Part shown: positions 28,048 to 36,272 of the stretch, piece by piece
How the letters are laid out: each line of letters starts with the position of its first letter
Position numbering within the stretch: the stretch's first letter is position 1
Source of the DNA: Mesorhizobium sp.
GTDB lineage: Bacteria > Pseudomonadota > Alphaproteobacteria > Rhizobiales > Rhizobiaceae
Assembly: GCF_017306585.1 (NCBI RefSeq)
Contig: NZ_JAFKIC010000139.1
Coordinates: 1-43,403 of the forward strand
DNA: 43,403 nt
Reading direction: 5' to 3'
Notes under the pieces: model-generated
Database searches by the model: none
Seen by the model: the letters and a program-made list of their open reading frames with translations, nothing else
What the model was told of the DNA's origin: nothing
Translations under genes and position numbers: made by a program

Positions 28048-28377
28048 TTACTTCGCCTTGGCAACGATCGATTCGAACGGCTTGTAGGCTTCCTTGGCGA
28101 GTTCGGCATAGAGGTCGCCGATCTTGGTGGCCTCGGCGACGAACGCCTCATAGGACTGCTTGGCGTAGTCGGACTGGATCTCGATGGCCTTGTCCAGCGA
28201 CTTGGCCGAGAACAGCTTCTCGACAGCGGCGCTGCCGGCTTCGAAGCTCTTCTTGGTGTATTCGCCGGCCTCGGTGGCGATCGCCTGAGCGCCCTTGGAC
28301 AGAGAGGCAAAGCTCTTCAATCCGGTGTCGGTGAACTCCTTGCCGAATTTGCTGAGGTCTTCATAGGTCTGGGTCAT
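28048..28377 (-). CDS. Phasin family protein (PHB granule coat)
   Basis: A 109-residue, almost entirely helical amphipathic protein of the Phasin_2 family. Marks are FGKEFTDTGLKSFASLSKGAQAIATEAGEYTKKSFEAGSAAVEKL and IEIQSDYAKQSYEAFVAEATKIGDLYAELAKEAYKPFE. Phasins coat polyhydroxybutyrate granules in the cytoplasm and are often the most abundant granule protein. GGGAAT precedes ATG 28377. It is a single-gene unit with its own strong promoter, a double palindrome over that promoter and an intrinsic terminator, as expected for a tightly switched, highly expressed protein. Confidence 0.93.
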   Translation of the reverse strand: MTQTYEDLSKFGKEFTDTGLKSFASLSKGAQAIATEAGEYTKKSFEAGSAAVEKLFSAKSLDKAIEIQSDYAKQSYEAFVAEATKIGDLYAELAKEAYKPFESIVAKAK

Positions 28378-28422
28378 TTCGCGATTCCCTTGACGGTTGA
28401 AGCGTCCTTCTTCGGGGCGCTC

Positions 28423-28459
28423 TTGTGCAATGCACGCTAATATATTGTGCGGCGCACAA
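28423..28459. promoter_or_regulatory. Two palindromes over the phasin promoter (candidate PhaR operators)
   Basis: Site 1 (28423-28437) is TTGTGCAATGCACGC and site 2 (28445-28459) is TTGTGCGGCGCACAA. Both follow TTGTGC-N3-GCAC, and their starts are 22 bp apart, about two helical turns. Site 2 fills the spacer between the -35 and -10 boxes, and site 1 covers the expected start site. A repressor dimer bound at either site would block transcription. The PHB-responsive repressor PhaR is the obvious candidate, but this is inferred from the gene under control. Confidence 0.65.
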
Positions 28460-28467
28460 AAGTCAAC
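28439..28467 (-). promoter_or_regulatory. Phasin promoter
   Basis: On the minus strand GTTGAC (28462-28467) is followed by exactly 17 bases and TATATT (28439-28444). Both boxes are near consensus for the housekeeping sigma factor, so the promoter should be intrinsically strong and controlled by repression. The predicted start is about 55 bp before the phasin ATG. Confidence 0.75.
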
Positions 28468-28558
28468 ATTTTCAAATGGGCCACCGCCGGCTGCGCGGCC
28501 AACTGCTAAAAATCAAATAAAGAGAGCTTCAAGCCCGAACAAAATGGTGAACACGGCG

Positions 28559-28581
28559 GTTACCATAAACGGATTGGTAAC
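28559..28581. promoter_or_regulatory. Inverted repeat upstream of the carboxypeptidase gene
   Basis: GTTACC (28559-28564) and GGTAAC (28576-28581) are perfect inverted repeats 11 bp apart, which puts the half-site centres 17 bp apart. It lies 81 bp before the GTG start of the D,D-carboxypeptidase gene. It could be a regulator site or a short hairpin; no known binder is assigned. Confidence 0.35.
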
Positions 28582-28662
28582 GCTGCCCCGGTAGCTTGGC
28601 CGGAAGTGAGGCAGGATCCCTTTGCCGCCTCCAACGCAACGAGAAATTCAAAGGAACTACCA

Positions 28663-30087
28663 GTGCGTCAGGCGTTGTCGGGCATCGTTTCCAAATCCAT
28701 CTCCCCTCTCAAAACGATCATGATCATCGCCATGGCGGTGACGTTCGTCGTCGCCGGCGCCGCTTCGTCGTTCGCCGCGCGGTCGGCGGCCATCGTGGTC
28801 GATGCCAAGACCGGGAAGGTGCTCTATTCGGCCGATGCCGACGGCAGGCGCTATCCCGCCTCGCTCACCAAGATGATGACGCTCTACCTGACCTTCGAAG
28901 CTCTCGCGAAGGGCAAAATCAGCAAGAACACGCCGGTCGTGTTTTCGTCCAAGGCCTCCGCCGAGGCGCCGACGAAGCTTGGCGTTAAGCCAGGCGGTTC
29001 GGTCACGGTCGAGACCGCCATCCTGTCGATGGTCACCAAGTCGGCGAACGACTCGGCGACAGCGCTCGGCGAGATGATCGGCGGCAACGAAACCAATTTC
29101 GCCCGCATGATGACCGCCAAGGCGCGGCAGCTCGGTATGAACGGCACCGTCTTCCGCAACGCCAACGGCCTGCCCGACCCCGGCCAGTTCACCACCGCGC
29201 GCGACATGGCCACGCTCGGCATCGCGCTGAGGGAGCATTTCCCGCAGTATTACGGCTATTTCTCGCAGCGCTCCTTTCTCTATGGCCGCCAGCGCATCAA
29301 CGGCCATAACCGCCTGCTCGGCCGCATCAAGGGTGTCGACGGCATCAAGACCGGCTATACCCGGGCTTCCGGCTTCAACCTCGTCTCGTCGGTGTCCGAC
29401 GGCAACCGCCGCCTGGTCGCCGTCGTCATGGGCGGCACATCGGGCGGCAGCCGCGACAACCAGATGGCAAGCCTGATCAACACCTACATGCCGAGGGCTT
29501 CGACCCGTGGCGGCGGCGATCTCGTCGCCAAGGCCGACAGCAATCCGATCAAAGCGCTCGCCAAGGTCTTGCTGCCCAAGCACGATGCGCCGACCCCCGA
29601 TGAGAAGCCCGTGGCCGTGGCGGAAGCCGATACCGCCGCAGCCGACGACGCGACCATCGCCCAGGGCGACAGCGAGGACGAGGACAGCGCCGAGGCCGAG
29701 GCGCCCAAGCTGGTTGCTCCGGCAAGGAAGGTGAAGACGGTCATCGTCTCCGCCCCCAAGGTCGCGACGGCCCAGGTCGTGGCAGCCTATGCCGAGCCTG
29801 CGCCGCAGGCGGTCGATCCGGTGAAAACCGCTTCCGTGCCGTCGGGCTGGGCCATTCAGGTCGCTTCGTCGCCGAAGCAGTCCGAGGCCCAGGCCTTCCT
29901 AGACAAGACCACCAAGCAGGCACCCAAGGTTCTTGCTGATGCGTCCGGCTTTACCGTCGCCTTCGACAAGGACGGCGTCACCTATTACCGCGCCCGTTTC
30001 GGCGGGTTCGGGTCAAAGGACGCCGCCTGGAAGGCCTGCACCGCTTTGAAGAAGAAGAAAATCGAGTGCTACGCCGTCCAACAGTAG
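28663..30087 (+). CDS. D-alanyl-D-alanine carboxypeptidase (S11) with SPOR domain
   Basis: A 474-residue periplasmic low-molecular-weight penicillin-binding protein. It has a signal peptide/anchor (about 15-38), then the serine catalytic set S67-LT-K70, S127-A-N129 and K229-T-G231 of peptidase S11 (DacA/DacC type), which trims the terminal D-Ala from peptidoglycan pentapeptides. A ~110-residue acidic, Ala-rich linker follows, and a SPOR domain (about 395-474, GWAIQVASSPKQSEAQAFL) that should bind denuded septal glycan and direct the enzyme to the division site. I start at GTG 28663 because AAAGGAAC lies just upstream; GTG 28606 lacks a clear site. Confidence 0.92.
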   Translation: MRQALSGIVSKSISPLKTIMIIAMAVTFVVAGAASSFAARSAAIVVDAKTGKVLYSADADGRRYPASLTKMMTLYLTFEALAKGKISKNTPVVFSSKASAEAPTKLGVKPGGSVTVETAILSMVTKSANDSATALGEMIGGNETNFARMMTAKARQLGMNGTVFRNANGLPDPGQFTTARDMATLGIALREHFPQYYGYFSQRSFLYGRQRINGHNRLLGRIKGVDGIKTGYTRASGFNLVSSVSDGNRRLVAVVMGGTSGGSRDNQMASLINTYMPRASTRGGGDLVAKADSNPIKALAKVLLPKHDAPTPDEKPVAVAEADTAAADDATIAQGDSEDEDSAEAEAPKLVAPARKVKTVIVSAPKVATAQVVAAYAEPAPQAVDPVKTASVPSGWAIQVASSPKQSEAQAFLDKTTKQAPKVLADASGFTVAFDKDGVTYYRARFGGFGSKDAAWKACTALKKKKIECYAVQQ

Positions 30088-30134
30088 GACAGCGTGGAAA
30101 ACGATCTCCCGGAAATTTTCTGCGTCGAAGGAGA

Positions 30135-30836
30135 CTAGTCGTGATTGGAGAGCAAGACGTCCTTGGCTTCGTTAATCCGCGCCGCCAGGAAAGACGTGCC
30201 GCCGATATCGGGGTGCAGGCGCTGCATCAGGCGGCGGTGCGCCTTGCGGACATCCGCCGCGGCGGCCCCCGCTTCAAGACCAAGGACCTTGTAGGCCTCC
30301 TCCTTAGTCATGGCGCCCGGACCTGGCGCAACACCCAGCCTTTCGCCACCGTTCGCCTCAGTGTTTTTGCGCCAGACGGGAAATCTGCCGTCAAGATACG
30401 TCTCTAGCAACTGGCGGCTCTCCGCATCGCCGGAGAGTTCGCGATAAAGATGCTGCAACTCGGCAAGGCCCATCGAGCCGAGCATCTTGCCGTCATGGCG
30501 GCCGGCCAGAACCAGTCCTTCGAGGCCGCCGGTATTGTGGTCAAGCTCCATTTCGAGCGCAGCGGTGCGTACTGTCGAGCGTTTTGCGGATGTCAGCCTG
30601 GCATTCGGCCGGTTTGCGCGTGTGGCGCCGTACCATGCGACCGCAACGAACAGGATGATGCCACCGATCCCGCTACGTCCGACCACCAGCACGGCGCCGC
30701 CCACGAGCCCCAGCAGGATCGGCCCAACTGTCCTCATGTCGTTTGCCAGCTTGCCCGGATCGGCGCGAAGGAAAGCCGTGGCTGCGATCAGCAGCACCAG
30801 CAACAATGCGACAAGAACGATAATTGCGCCTAACAT
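30135..30836 (-). CDS. Membrane-anchored J-domain protein
   Basis: A 233-residue protein with two N-terminal membrane segments (about 1-25 and 38-70) and a C-terminal J-domain of the DnaJ family (about 176-233) containing the HPD triad (208-210) in QRLHPDIGGTSF. The J-domain would stimulate DnaK at the membrane, like DjlC/Tim14-type proteins. The middle part (LGSMGLAELQHLYREL... LLETYLDGRFPVW) is usual for the alphaproteobacterial group. It is convergent with the carboxypeptidase gene with 47 bp between. The specific client is unknown. Confidence 0.9.
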   Translation of the reverse strand: MLGAIIVLVALLLVLLIAATAFLRADPGKLANDMRTVGPILLGLVGGAVLVVGRSGIGGIILFVAVAWYGATRANRPNARLTSAKRSTVRTAALEMELDHNTGGLEGLVLAGRHDGKMLGSMGLAELQHLYRELSGDAESRQLLETYLDGRFPVWRKNTEANGGERLGVAPGPGAMTKEEAYKVLGLEAGAAAADVRKAHRRLMQRLHPDIGGTSFLAARINEAKDVLLSNHD

Positions 30837-31105
30837 TCCCTACCGCCCCGCGGGCCTGCGTCCACCTGGATAGCCACGCGATGTACTTCAACACTTTTTC
30901 TGCGCCGGAATCATGGCCTGCCCTTACAGAACGGCCGCGACGCGGACAGACTTCGCCGCCGCGATTTTGTCGAACCCAACGGGCTTCCCGCGCACGACTT
31001 TCAAGATGTGGCGTTGCCGCGCGGCTTGCAAGTCCAGCGCCAGCCCAGATTTAGGGCCAGAAAAGGGGGCCGTAACGGAGATGGGCCGCGGTTTGGCCTG
31101 CCGAC

Positions 31106-31543
31106 CTACAGCAAGCCGAGATCGGCAAGCTCGCGCCTGAGTTTCGGCGGCATCTCGACCAATCCTGCCTTGCCCTTGCCGAGATCGAGCGGCGCGTCCA
31201 ACGGCTTCAGATAGCGCCAGCCCTGGAAGGCCCGGCGCGGCTGCCAGTCGGTGCGCACGACTTGCGGGTCGAGAACCAGATGGCAGCGGCCGATGCCCTC
31301 GCCATCGGTGAAGGGCCGGATTTCGGTGATCAGTTGGCGGCACTGCACGCTGCCCTTGATCACCCAGTAGAGCGAGCCGCCGTCCGTGACCTCGTCGCCG
31401 CGCGTCGGCACCATGCGGGTCGTGTGCCAGTGCTCGGCAGGTTCACCGGCCCGCCGGCGCTCATCAAGGCGAAACTCGATCCATTCTTCGAGATCCTCGA
31501 CGCTGTCACAGCCGACGCAGAGCTTTAAGAGATTGAGAGCCAT
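31106..31543 (-). CDS. DUF1489 family protein
   Basis: A 145-residue soluble protein of an alphaproteobacterial family of unknown function. It begins MALNLLKLCVGCDSVEDLEEWI and has HTTRMVPTRGDEVTDGGSLYWVIKGSVQCRQLI, DGEGIGRCHLVLDPQVVRTDWQPRRAFQGWRYL, which is the DUF1489 pattern. Several conserved Cys, His and Arg residues suggest ligand or metal binding, but nothing definite. The 269 bp between it and the J-domain gene hold no convincing gene, promoter or hairpin that I can defend. Confidence 0.88.
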   Translation of the reverse strand: MALNLLKLCVGCDSVEDLEEWIEFRLDERRRAGEPAEHWHTTRMVPTRGDEVTDGGSLYWVIKGSVQCRQLITEIRPFTDGEGIGRCHLVLDPQVVRTDWQPRRAFQGWRYLKPLDAPLDLGKGKAGLVEMPPKLRRELADLGLL

Positions 31544-31600
31544 GCCGGAAGATTTAATCCGGCGGGCGAACGCGTCAACCGCCTGGACGAGTTCTCCACA

Positions 31601-31623
31601 GTGCCAGCGGGATAGCCTGGCAC
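31601..31623. promoter_or_regulatory. Perfect dyad between DUF1489 and the serine hydrolase gene
   Basis: GTGCCAG (31601-31607) and CTGGCAC (31617-31623) are perfect inverted repeats around 9 bp, in the 94-bp gap between divergent genes and 14 bp before the first possible start of the hydrolase gene. It could be an operator for a dimeric regulator or an RNA hairpin in the hydrolase leader. No binder is proposed. Confidence 0.4.
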
Positions 31624-31637
31624 GCTAGATAGCAGGA

Positions 31638-33224
31638 ATGAAAGATGTGGCGAGGCGCGTCGCCGCGACTATGCTGGCGAAATGCGGAGTGATCGTCATC
31701 TTGGCACATGACCGAAACCAGCAAGGGCTGGATCGGCGTAGCGTGCTTCTGGCAGCGGCGCTGACGCTATCCGCCATCACCACGGATGTCAGAGGTCAAA
31801 GCGGGATTGCCGCCGCCAATGGAAAAACGCCGATGAAGACAACCGGCGCCGATATCGAAGGGCGCATCCAGCGGGTTCTTGCTGGACTCCGGCCGCCGAT
31901 CGGATTTGCCGGCCAACCTCTTGCGACGCTGGCCGACCGGATGACGGCGCTGCATGTTTGCGGCGTCAGCGTCGCGGTCATCCACAACGGGAGCATTGAA
32001 TGGGCGCGCGGTTTCGGGCTCACCACGAATGATTGCCATGCGATCGGACCGGACACGCTGTTTCAGGCGGGATCAATCAGCAAGCCGGTTGCCGCAATGG
32101 CGGTTCTGGCTTTGGTTCAGGCAGGAAGGCTCGACCTCGATGCCGACGTGAACTCCTATCTCAGGAGTTGGAAGGTTCCGGCGAATTCCTACACCGACAA
32201 GGAGAAGGTCACACTTCGGCAATTGCTCAGCCACTCCGCCGGGACGACCGTGCATGGCTTTGCCGGATATGAGGCCGGGACGCCGGTTCCCACTCTCATC
32301 GAGGTCTTGAACGGCGTTCCGCCGGCGAACAATCCTCCCATTGTCGTCGACCAGCGGCCGGGCGTTCGCTTCCGGTACTCCGGCGGCGGCTATACGATCG
32401 TGCAGCAGCTGCTGATCGATGTCACCGGCAAGCCATTCGCCGAATTGCTGGATGAGATGGTGCTTGCGCCGCTTGGGATGACCCGCACCAGCTATCGCCA
32501 GCCCCTGCCCGCCGGGGAGCTCGGCAACGCCGCCATGCCTCACACCGTAACTGGTGATCCCGTGGCCGGCGGTCCCCACATCTATCCGGAACTGGCCGCA
32601 GCAGGCATGTGGACGACGCCGACCGATCTGGCTCGTTTCGACTTGGCCCTGCTCGATGCCTGGGCGGGGCGGCCAATGCCGGTCCTTTCCCAACCGGCGG
32701 TCATTCAAATGCTGACCCCGGGATTGGGCAATTACGGGCTGGGCCTCATCGTCCGAAGCTCGCCGCCACATCGCCGTTTCGGCCATGACGGTGTCAATGC
32801 GGGTTTCATCAGTTCGATGATCGCCGGTGAAACGGGCGACGGCGCCATCGTGATGACAAACGGCGATCAGGGCGACGTGCTGGTCGCCGAGATCATGCAA
32901 AGCATCGCCGCCGAATACCAATGGCCTGACTGGGTCCGAAAAGAGCGGAAACTGGCGACGATCGATCCAAGGCTGCTGGACCGCTTTACCGGAAACTATC
33001 GACTGAACCCGACCACAGTCCTTCACATTTCGAACGAAGGCGGAAATCTGTTTTCGCAGGCGACGGGACAGGCGAAATTCCAACTGTTTCCGCAAAGCGA
33101 CCGGGACTTCTTTACGACCGCGTTCGATTCGGTGTTCACGTTCGACACCGACGGTTCAACCGACGCCCAGCGATTGACCATCCATCAGGACGGTCAGGAC
33201 TATCGCGCCAGGCGCATCCCCTGA
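31638..33224 (+). CDS. Beta-lactamase-fold serine hydrolase (Tat-exported)
   Basis: A 528-residue class C beta-lactamase / D,D-peptidase-like enzyme (PF00144). The nucleophile motif S-I-S-K lies in LFQAGSISKPVAAMA, the second motif is Y-S-G in FRYSGGGYTIVQQLL, and the third is H-D-G in RFGHDGVNAGF. A C-terminal lipocalin-like DUF3471-type region (RFTGNYRLNPTTVLHI) follows. The N-terminus carries a twin-arginine stretch, GLDRRSVLLAAALTLSA, so export is probably by Tat. The true start is unclear (ATG 31638, ATG 31671 or a later GTG/TTG). Esterase or D-aminopeptidase activity is as likely as beta-lactamase activity. Confidence 0.88.
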   Translation: MKDVARRVAATMLAKCGVIVILAHDRNQQGLDRRSVLLAAALTLSAITTDVRGQSGIAAANGKTPMKTTGADIEGRIQRVLAGLRPPIGFAGQPLATLADRMTALHVCGVSVAVIHNGSIEWARGFGLTTNDCHAIGPDTLFQAGSISKPVAAMAVLALVQAGRLDLDADVNSYLRSWKVPANSYTDKEKVTLRQLLSHSAGTTVHGFAGYEAGTPVPTLIEVLNGVPPANNPPIVVDQRPGVRFRYSGGGYTIVQQLLIDVTGKPFAELLDEMVLAPLGMTRTSYRQPLPAGELGNAAMPHTVTGDPVAGGPHIYPELAAAGMWTTPTDLARFDLALLDAWAGRPMPVLSQPAVIQMLTPGLGNYGLGLIVRSSPPHRRFGHDGVNAGFISSMIAGETGDGAIVMTNGDQGDVLVAEIMQSIAAEYQWPDWVRKERKLATIDPRLLDRFTGNYRLNPTTVLHISNEGGNLFSQATGQAKFQLFPQSDRDFFTTAFDSVFTFDTDGSTDAQRLTIHQDGQDYRARRIP

Positions 33225-33260
33225 CCGGGAGGCGAATAGCCGGATCGAGGCCGCCGCCGC

Positions 33261-34664
33261 TCAGCACTCCACGACATTCACGGCCAGGCCGCCGAGGCTG
33301 GTTTCCTTGTATTTCTCGTTCATGTCGAGGCCGGTCTGGCGCATGGTCTCGATCGCCGCGTCGAGCGGCACGAAATGGACACCGTCGCCCTTGATCGCCA
33401 GCGACGCGGCCGTCACAGCCTTCACGGCGCCGAGTGCATTGCGCTCGATGCACGGCACCTGAACGAGGCCGCCGACCGGATCGCAGGTCATGCCGAGATG
33501 ATGTTCGAGCGCGATCTCGGCGGCATTCTCGACCTGCTCGGGCGTGCCGCCCATGACGGCGCAGAGCCCCGCCGCGGCCATTGCAGAGGCTGAACCCACC
33601 TCGCCCTGGCAACCCACCTCGGCGCCGGAGATCGATGCATTGGACTTGATGATGCCGCCGACAGCGGCGGCCGTCAGCAGGAAGTCGCGAATGCTCGGCT
33701 GATCGGCCTCGGGATGGAAATGAAGCCAGTAGCGCAGCACCGCGGGCAGCGTGCCGGCCGCGCCATTGGTCGGCGCGGTGACGACGCGGCCGCCGGCCGC
33801 ATTCTCCTCGTTGACGGCCATGGCATAGATGGAGAGCCAGTCATTGGCGAGCAGCGGATTCGGGCGATTCTGCTGCCATTGTTCCTGCAGCTTGTCGTGG
33901 AGTTGCCGGGCGCGTCGGCGCACCTTCAGCCCGCCCGGCATAATGCCATCCTGCGACAGGCCCCGGTCGATGCAGCCCTTCATGGCGCCCCATATGGCAT
34001 CGAGACCGGCATCGAGCTCCTCGCGCGACATCTGCGTCTCCTCGTTGACGCGCTTCATCTCGGCGATGGAAAGACCGCTTTTCGCGGCCATCTTCAGCAT
34101 CTCGACGGCGTTCTTGAAGGGGTACGGCACCTTCTTGCCTTCCGTCGTCACCGAGCCCTTGGCCTTCATGCGCTGCAGCTCTTCTTCCGAAACCACGAAG
34201 CCGCCGCCGATCGAATAATAGATGCGCTTGAGCAGCAGGCGCCCGCCGGCATCGTAGGCGTAGAACGCCATGCCGTTGGCGTGGCCGGTGAGCGGCGTCT
34301 TGCGGTCGAGCACCAGATCGGTCGCCGGATCGAAGCGGTAGGAGGTATGGCCGGGCGGCGATATCGCCTTGTCGGCCGCGATACGGCTGACGATACCATC
34401 CGCCTGGTCGGGATCGACCGTCTGCGGGGTCTGGCCGGCAAGTCCCAGGATGACGGCGCGGTCGCTGCCGTGACCGATGCCGGTATAGGCGAGCGAGCCG
34501 TGCAGGCTGGCGCCGATGCGGGCAACCTTGGCGCCGGTCGGACGCGGCCAGTCGTCCCCCGCAACCTCGTCGAGAAAGCGCCGCGCGGCCGTCATCGGCC
34601 CCATCGTGTGCGAACTCGAGGGGCCGATGCCGATCTTGAACAGGTCGAAAACCGAAAGGAACAC
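33261..34664 (-). CDS. sdaA: L-serine ammonia-lyase (iron-sulfur)
   Basis: A 467-residue single-chain L-serine dehydratase that converts L-serine to pyruvate and ammonia with a [4Fe-4S] cluster. The beta domain starts [21 protein letters not shown]. The alpha domain has the cluster cysteines in [24 protein letters not shown] and QVPCIERN, with [15 protein letters not shown] before them. The chain ends in cysteine (NVVEC), like the Legionella enzyme where this residue plugs the active site. The start is GTG 34664 with AGGAG five bases upstream. It stands alone, convergent with the serine hydrolase. Confidence 0.95.
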   Translation of the reverse strand: MFLSVFDLFKIGIGPSSSHTMGPMTAARRFLDEVAGDDWPRPTGAKVARIGASLHGSLAYTGIGHGSDRAVILGLAGQTPQTVDPDQADGIVSRIAADKAISPPGHTSYRFDPATDLVLDRKTPLTGHANGMAFYAYDAGGRLLLKRIYYSIGGGFVVSEEELQRMKAKGSVTTEGKKVPYPFKNAVEMLKMAAKSGLSIAEMKRVNEETQMSREELDAGLDAIWGAMKGCIDRGLSQDGIMPGGLKVRRRARQLHDKLQEQWQQNRPNPLLANDWLSIYAMAVNEENAAGGRVVTAPTNGAAGTLPAVLRYWLHFHPEADQPSIRDFLLTAAAVGGIIKSNASISGAEVGCQGEVGSASAMAAAGLCAVMGGTPEQVENAAEIALEHHLGMTCDPVGGLVQVPCIERNALGAVKAVTAASLAIKGDGVHFVPLDAAIETMRQTGLDMNEKYKETSLGGLAVNVVEC

Positions 34665-34855
34665 GTTGTCTCCTGGGTCGTGCGTCGGAAATTACATATA
34701 GGAATTCGCGGGATGTTTCCGCTCTTTTGACAATCGCGGCGCGGCATCCGCCGACCTTGTTTGCTCCGGCAGCGACATTGATTGCCCGACCATCCCGGCG
34801 CGGCTATTCTGCACCGGACGCGCCAGCGTGGTCCAAGCTTGCCGAGGGGGATGTT

Positions 34856-35551
34856 ATGTTCATGTTGAAAGCCAGACCCAAACCTGTGCGCATCGACCCC
34901 GCCCGGACAGCCGTGGTCGTCGTGGACATGCAGAACGCCTTTGCCTCGGCAGGCGGCATGTTCGACCTTGCGGGCATAGACATTTCAGGCGCGGCGCCAG
35001 CCATCGAAGCCAACAAGCGCCTGCTGGCCGCCGCCCGCGAAAACGGCGTGCCGGTGGTTTACCTCCAGATGTCCTACAAACCCGACCTCAGCGATGGAGG
35101 GGACATATCCTCCCCCAACCACCACAAGGAATTGGGGATGGTGATGATGCGCGAGCGTCCCGAACTTCATGGCAAACTGCTGATCGACGGCAGCTGGGAC
35201 TGGCGGATCGTGGATGCGTTGAAGCCCGAAGCCGGCGACAAGGTGATCCGCAAGTCACGTTACAGCGGCTTTTGCGACACCGAGCTGGAGGCCTATCTGC
35301 GGACCCGAGGTACCCGCTACCTGCTCTTCACAGGCGTCGCCACCAACATCTGCGTCGATGCGACCGCGCGAGACGCCTACTCGCGGGAGTTCTGGCCGAT
35401 CCTGGTCGAGGACGCAATGAACCATTCGGGTCCGGACTTCAATCGTCAGTCGACATTGTGGAATTTCGAGAATGCCTTGGGATGGGTCACCACGACCGAC
35501 ATGGTCGTCGCGGCCTTGCGGACGGAACCCGCCGAAGCTTTGCCGACCTGA
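34856..35551 (+). CDS. RutB-like isochorismatase-family amidohydrolase
   Basis: A 231-residue cysteine hydrolase. The catalytic triad is visible as D24 in VVVDMQNAFAS, K133 in VIRKSRYSGFCDTEL and C166 in GVATNICVDATARDA, with the cis-peptide region before the cysteine. The spacing and the ASAGGMFDLAGIDIS, SPNHHKELG, TLWNFENALGWV segments closely resemble ureidoacrylate amidohydrolase RutB. Start ATG 34856 has GAGGGGG upstream. No other rut pyrimidine-degradation gene is near, so the substrate could be another carbamate or amide. A DUF599 gene follows after four bases. Confidence 0.85.
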   Translation: MFMLKARPKPVRIDPARTAVVVVDMQNAFASAGGMFDLAGIDISGAAPAIEANKRLLAAARENGVPVVYLQMSYKPDLSDGGDISSPNHHKELGMVMMRERPELHGKLLIDGSWDWRIVDALKPEAGDKVIRKSRYSGFCDTELEAYLRTRGTRYLLFTGVATNICVDATARDAYSREFWPILVEDAMNHSGPDFNRQSTLWNFENALGWVTTTDMVVAALRTEPAEALPT

Positions 35552-35555
35552 GCCA

Positions 35556-36272
35556 ATGGGCAGCTCCTACCTGTCGACGGCCGATATCGCCGCGCTTGCG
35601 TTCTTCCTGCTGGCATGGGTGCTGCACACGCTCGCCTCGGACGGCAGGCTGGTCAGCCGCATGTCGCTGACGACTGCCATGAACGCGCAGCGCGAGGCCT
35701 GGATGCGCACCATGGCGGAGCGCGAAATCCGCATCGTCGACACCGCCATCATGAGCGGCCTGCAGCAAGGCACCGCCTTCTTCGCCTCCAGTTCGCTCAT
35801 CGCGCTCGGCGGCTGCTTCGCGCTGCTCGGCGCGTCCGACCGGGTGCTCGAGGTCTTGAGCAATCTGCCCCTGGGCGGCCCACCGTCACGGCCGGCTTTC
35901 CAGATAAAGGTCCTGGGACTGGTGCTGATCCTGGCTTTTTCGTTCTTCAAGTTCGGCTGGGCCTACCGGCTATTCAACTACTGTTCGATCCTGATCGGCG
36001 CCGTGCCGATCCCCCATGGAGAGGCCTCACGTAGTCCAGCCAGCCAGACAGCCGTGTGGCGCGCGACGCAGATGAACATGCTGGCCGGCAAGCATTTCAA
36101 CTCCGGCCTGCGTGGCGTGTTTTTCTCGATCGGCTATCTCGGCTGGTTCGTCGATCCGGTGGTGTTCGTGCTCTCGACGGTGCTGCTTCTGGCCGTGCTG
36201 GTGCGGCGCCAGTTCTTCTCGGCGGCGCGGCGCGCCGTCATCGGTCAGCCGCCCGGCGCCGGAAAGGGCTGA
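35556..36272 (+). CDS. DUF599 membrane protein
   Basis: A 238-residue inner-membrane protein with four to five hydrophobic segments (about 8-26, 72-96, 122-138, 140-165 and 198-222). It shows the DUF599 pattern, for example MRTMAEREIRIVDTAIMSGLQQGTAFFASSSLIALGG and KVLGLVLILAFSFFKFGWAYRLFNYCSILIGAVP. The function is unknown. It starts four bases after the RutB-like gene and is probably co-transcribed. Its last 28 bases overlap the 3' end of the convergent ydcF-like gene. Confidence 0.87.
   Translation: MGSSYLSTADIAALAFFLLAWVLHTLASDGRLVSRMSLTTAMNAQREAWMRTMAEREIRIVDTAIMSGLQQGTAFFASSSLIALGGCFALLGASDRVLEVLSNLPLGGPPSRPAFQIKVLGLVLILAFSFFKFGWAYRLFNYCSILIGAVPIPHGEASRSPASQTAVWRATQMNMLAGKHFNSGLRGVFFSIGYLGWFVDPVVFVLSTVLLLAVLVRRQFFSAARRAVIGQPPGAGKG

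Noticed and set aside
30913-31214. Short plus-strand frames of 68-75 codons between the J-domain and DUF1489 genes
   Set aside because: No binding site, no recognisable protein and Arg/Pro-rich translation. I leave the 269-bp gap as non-coding.
34665-34730. CTATAT -10 box upstream of sdaA
   Set aside because: The box is there on the minus strand, but no acceptable -35 lies 16-18 bases away, so I did not call a promoter.
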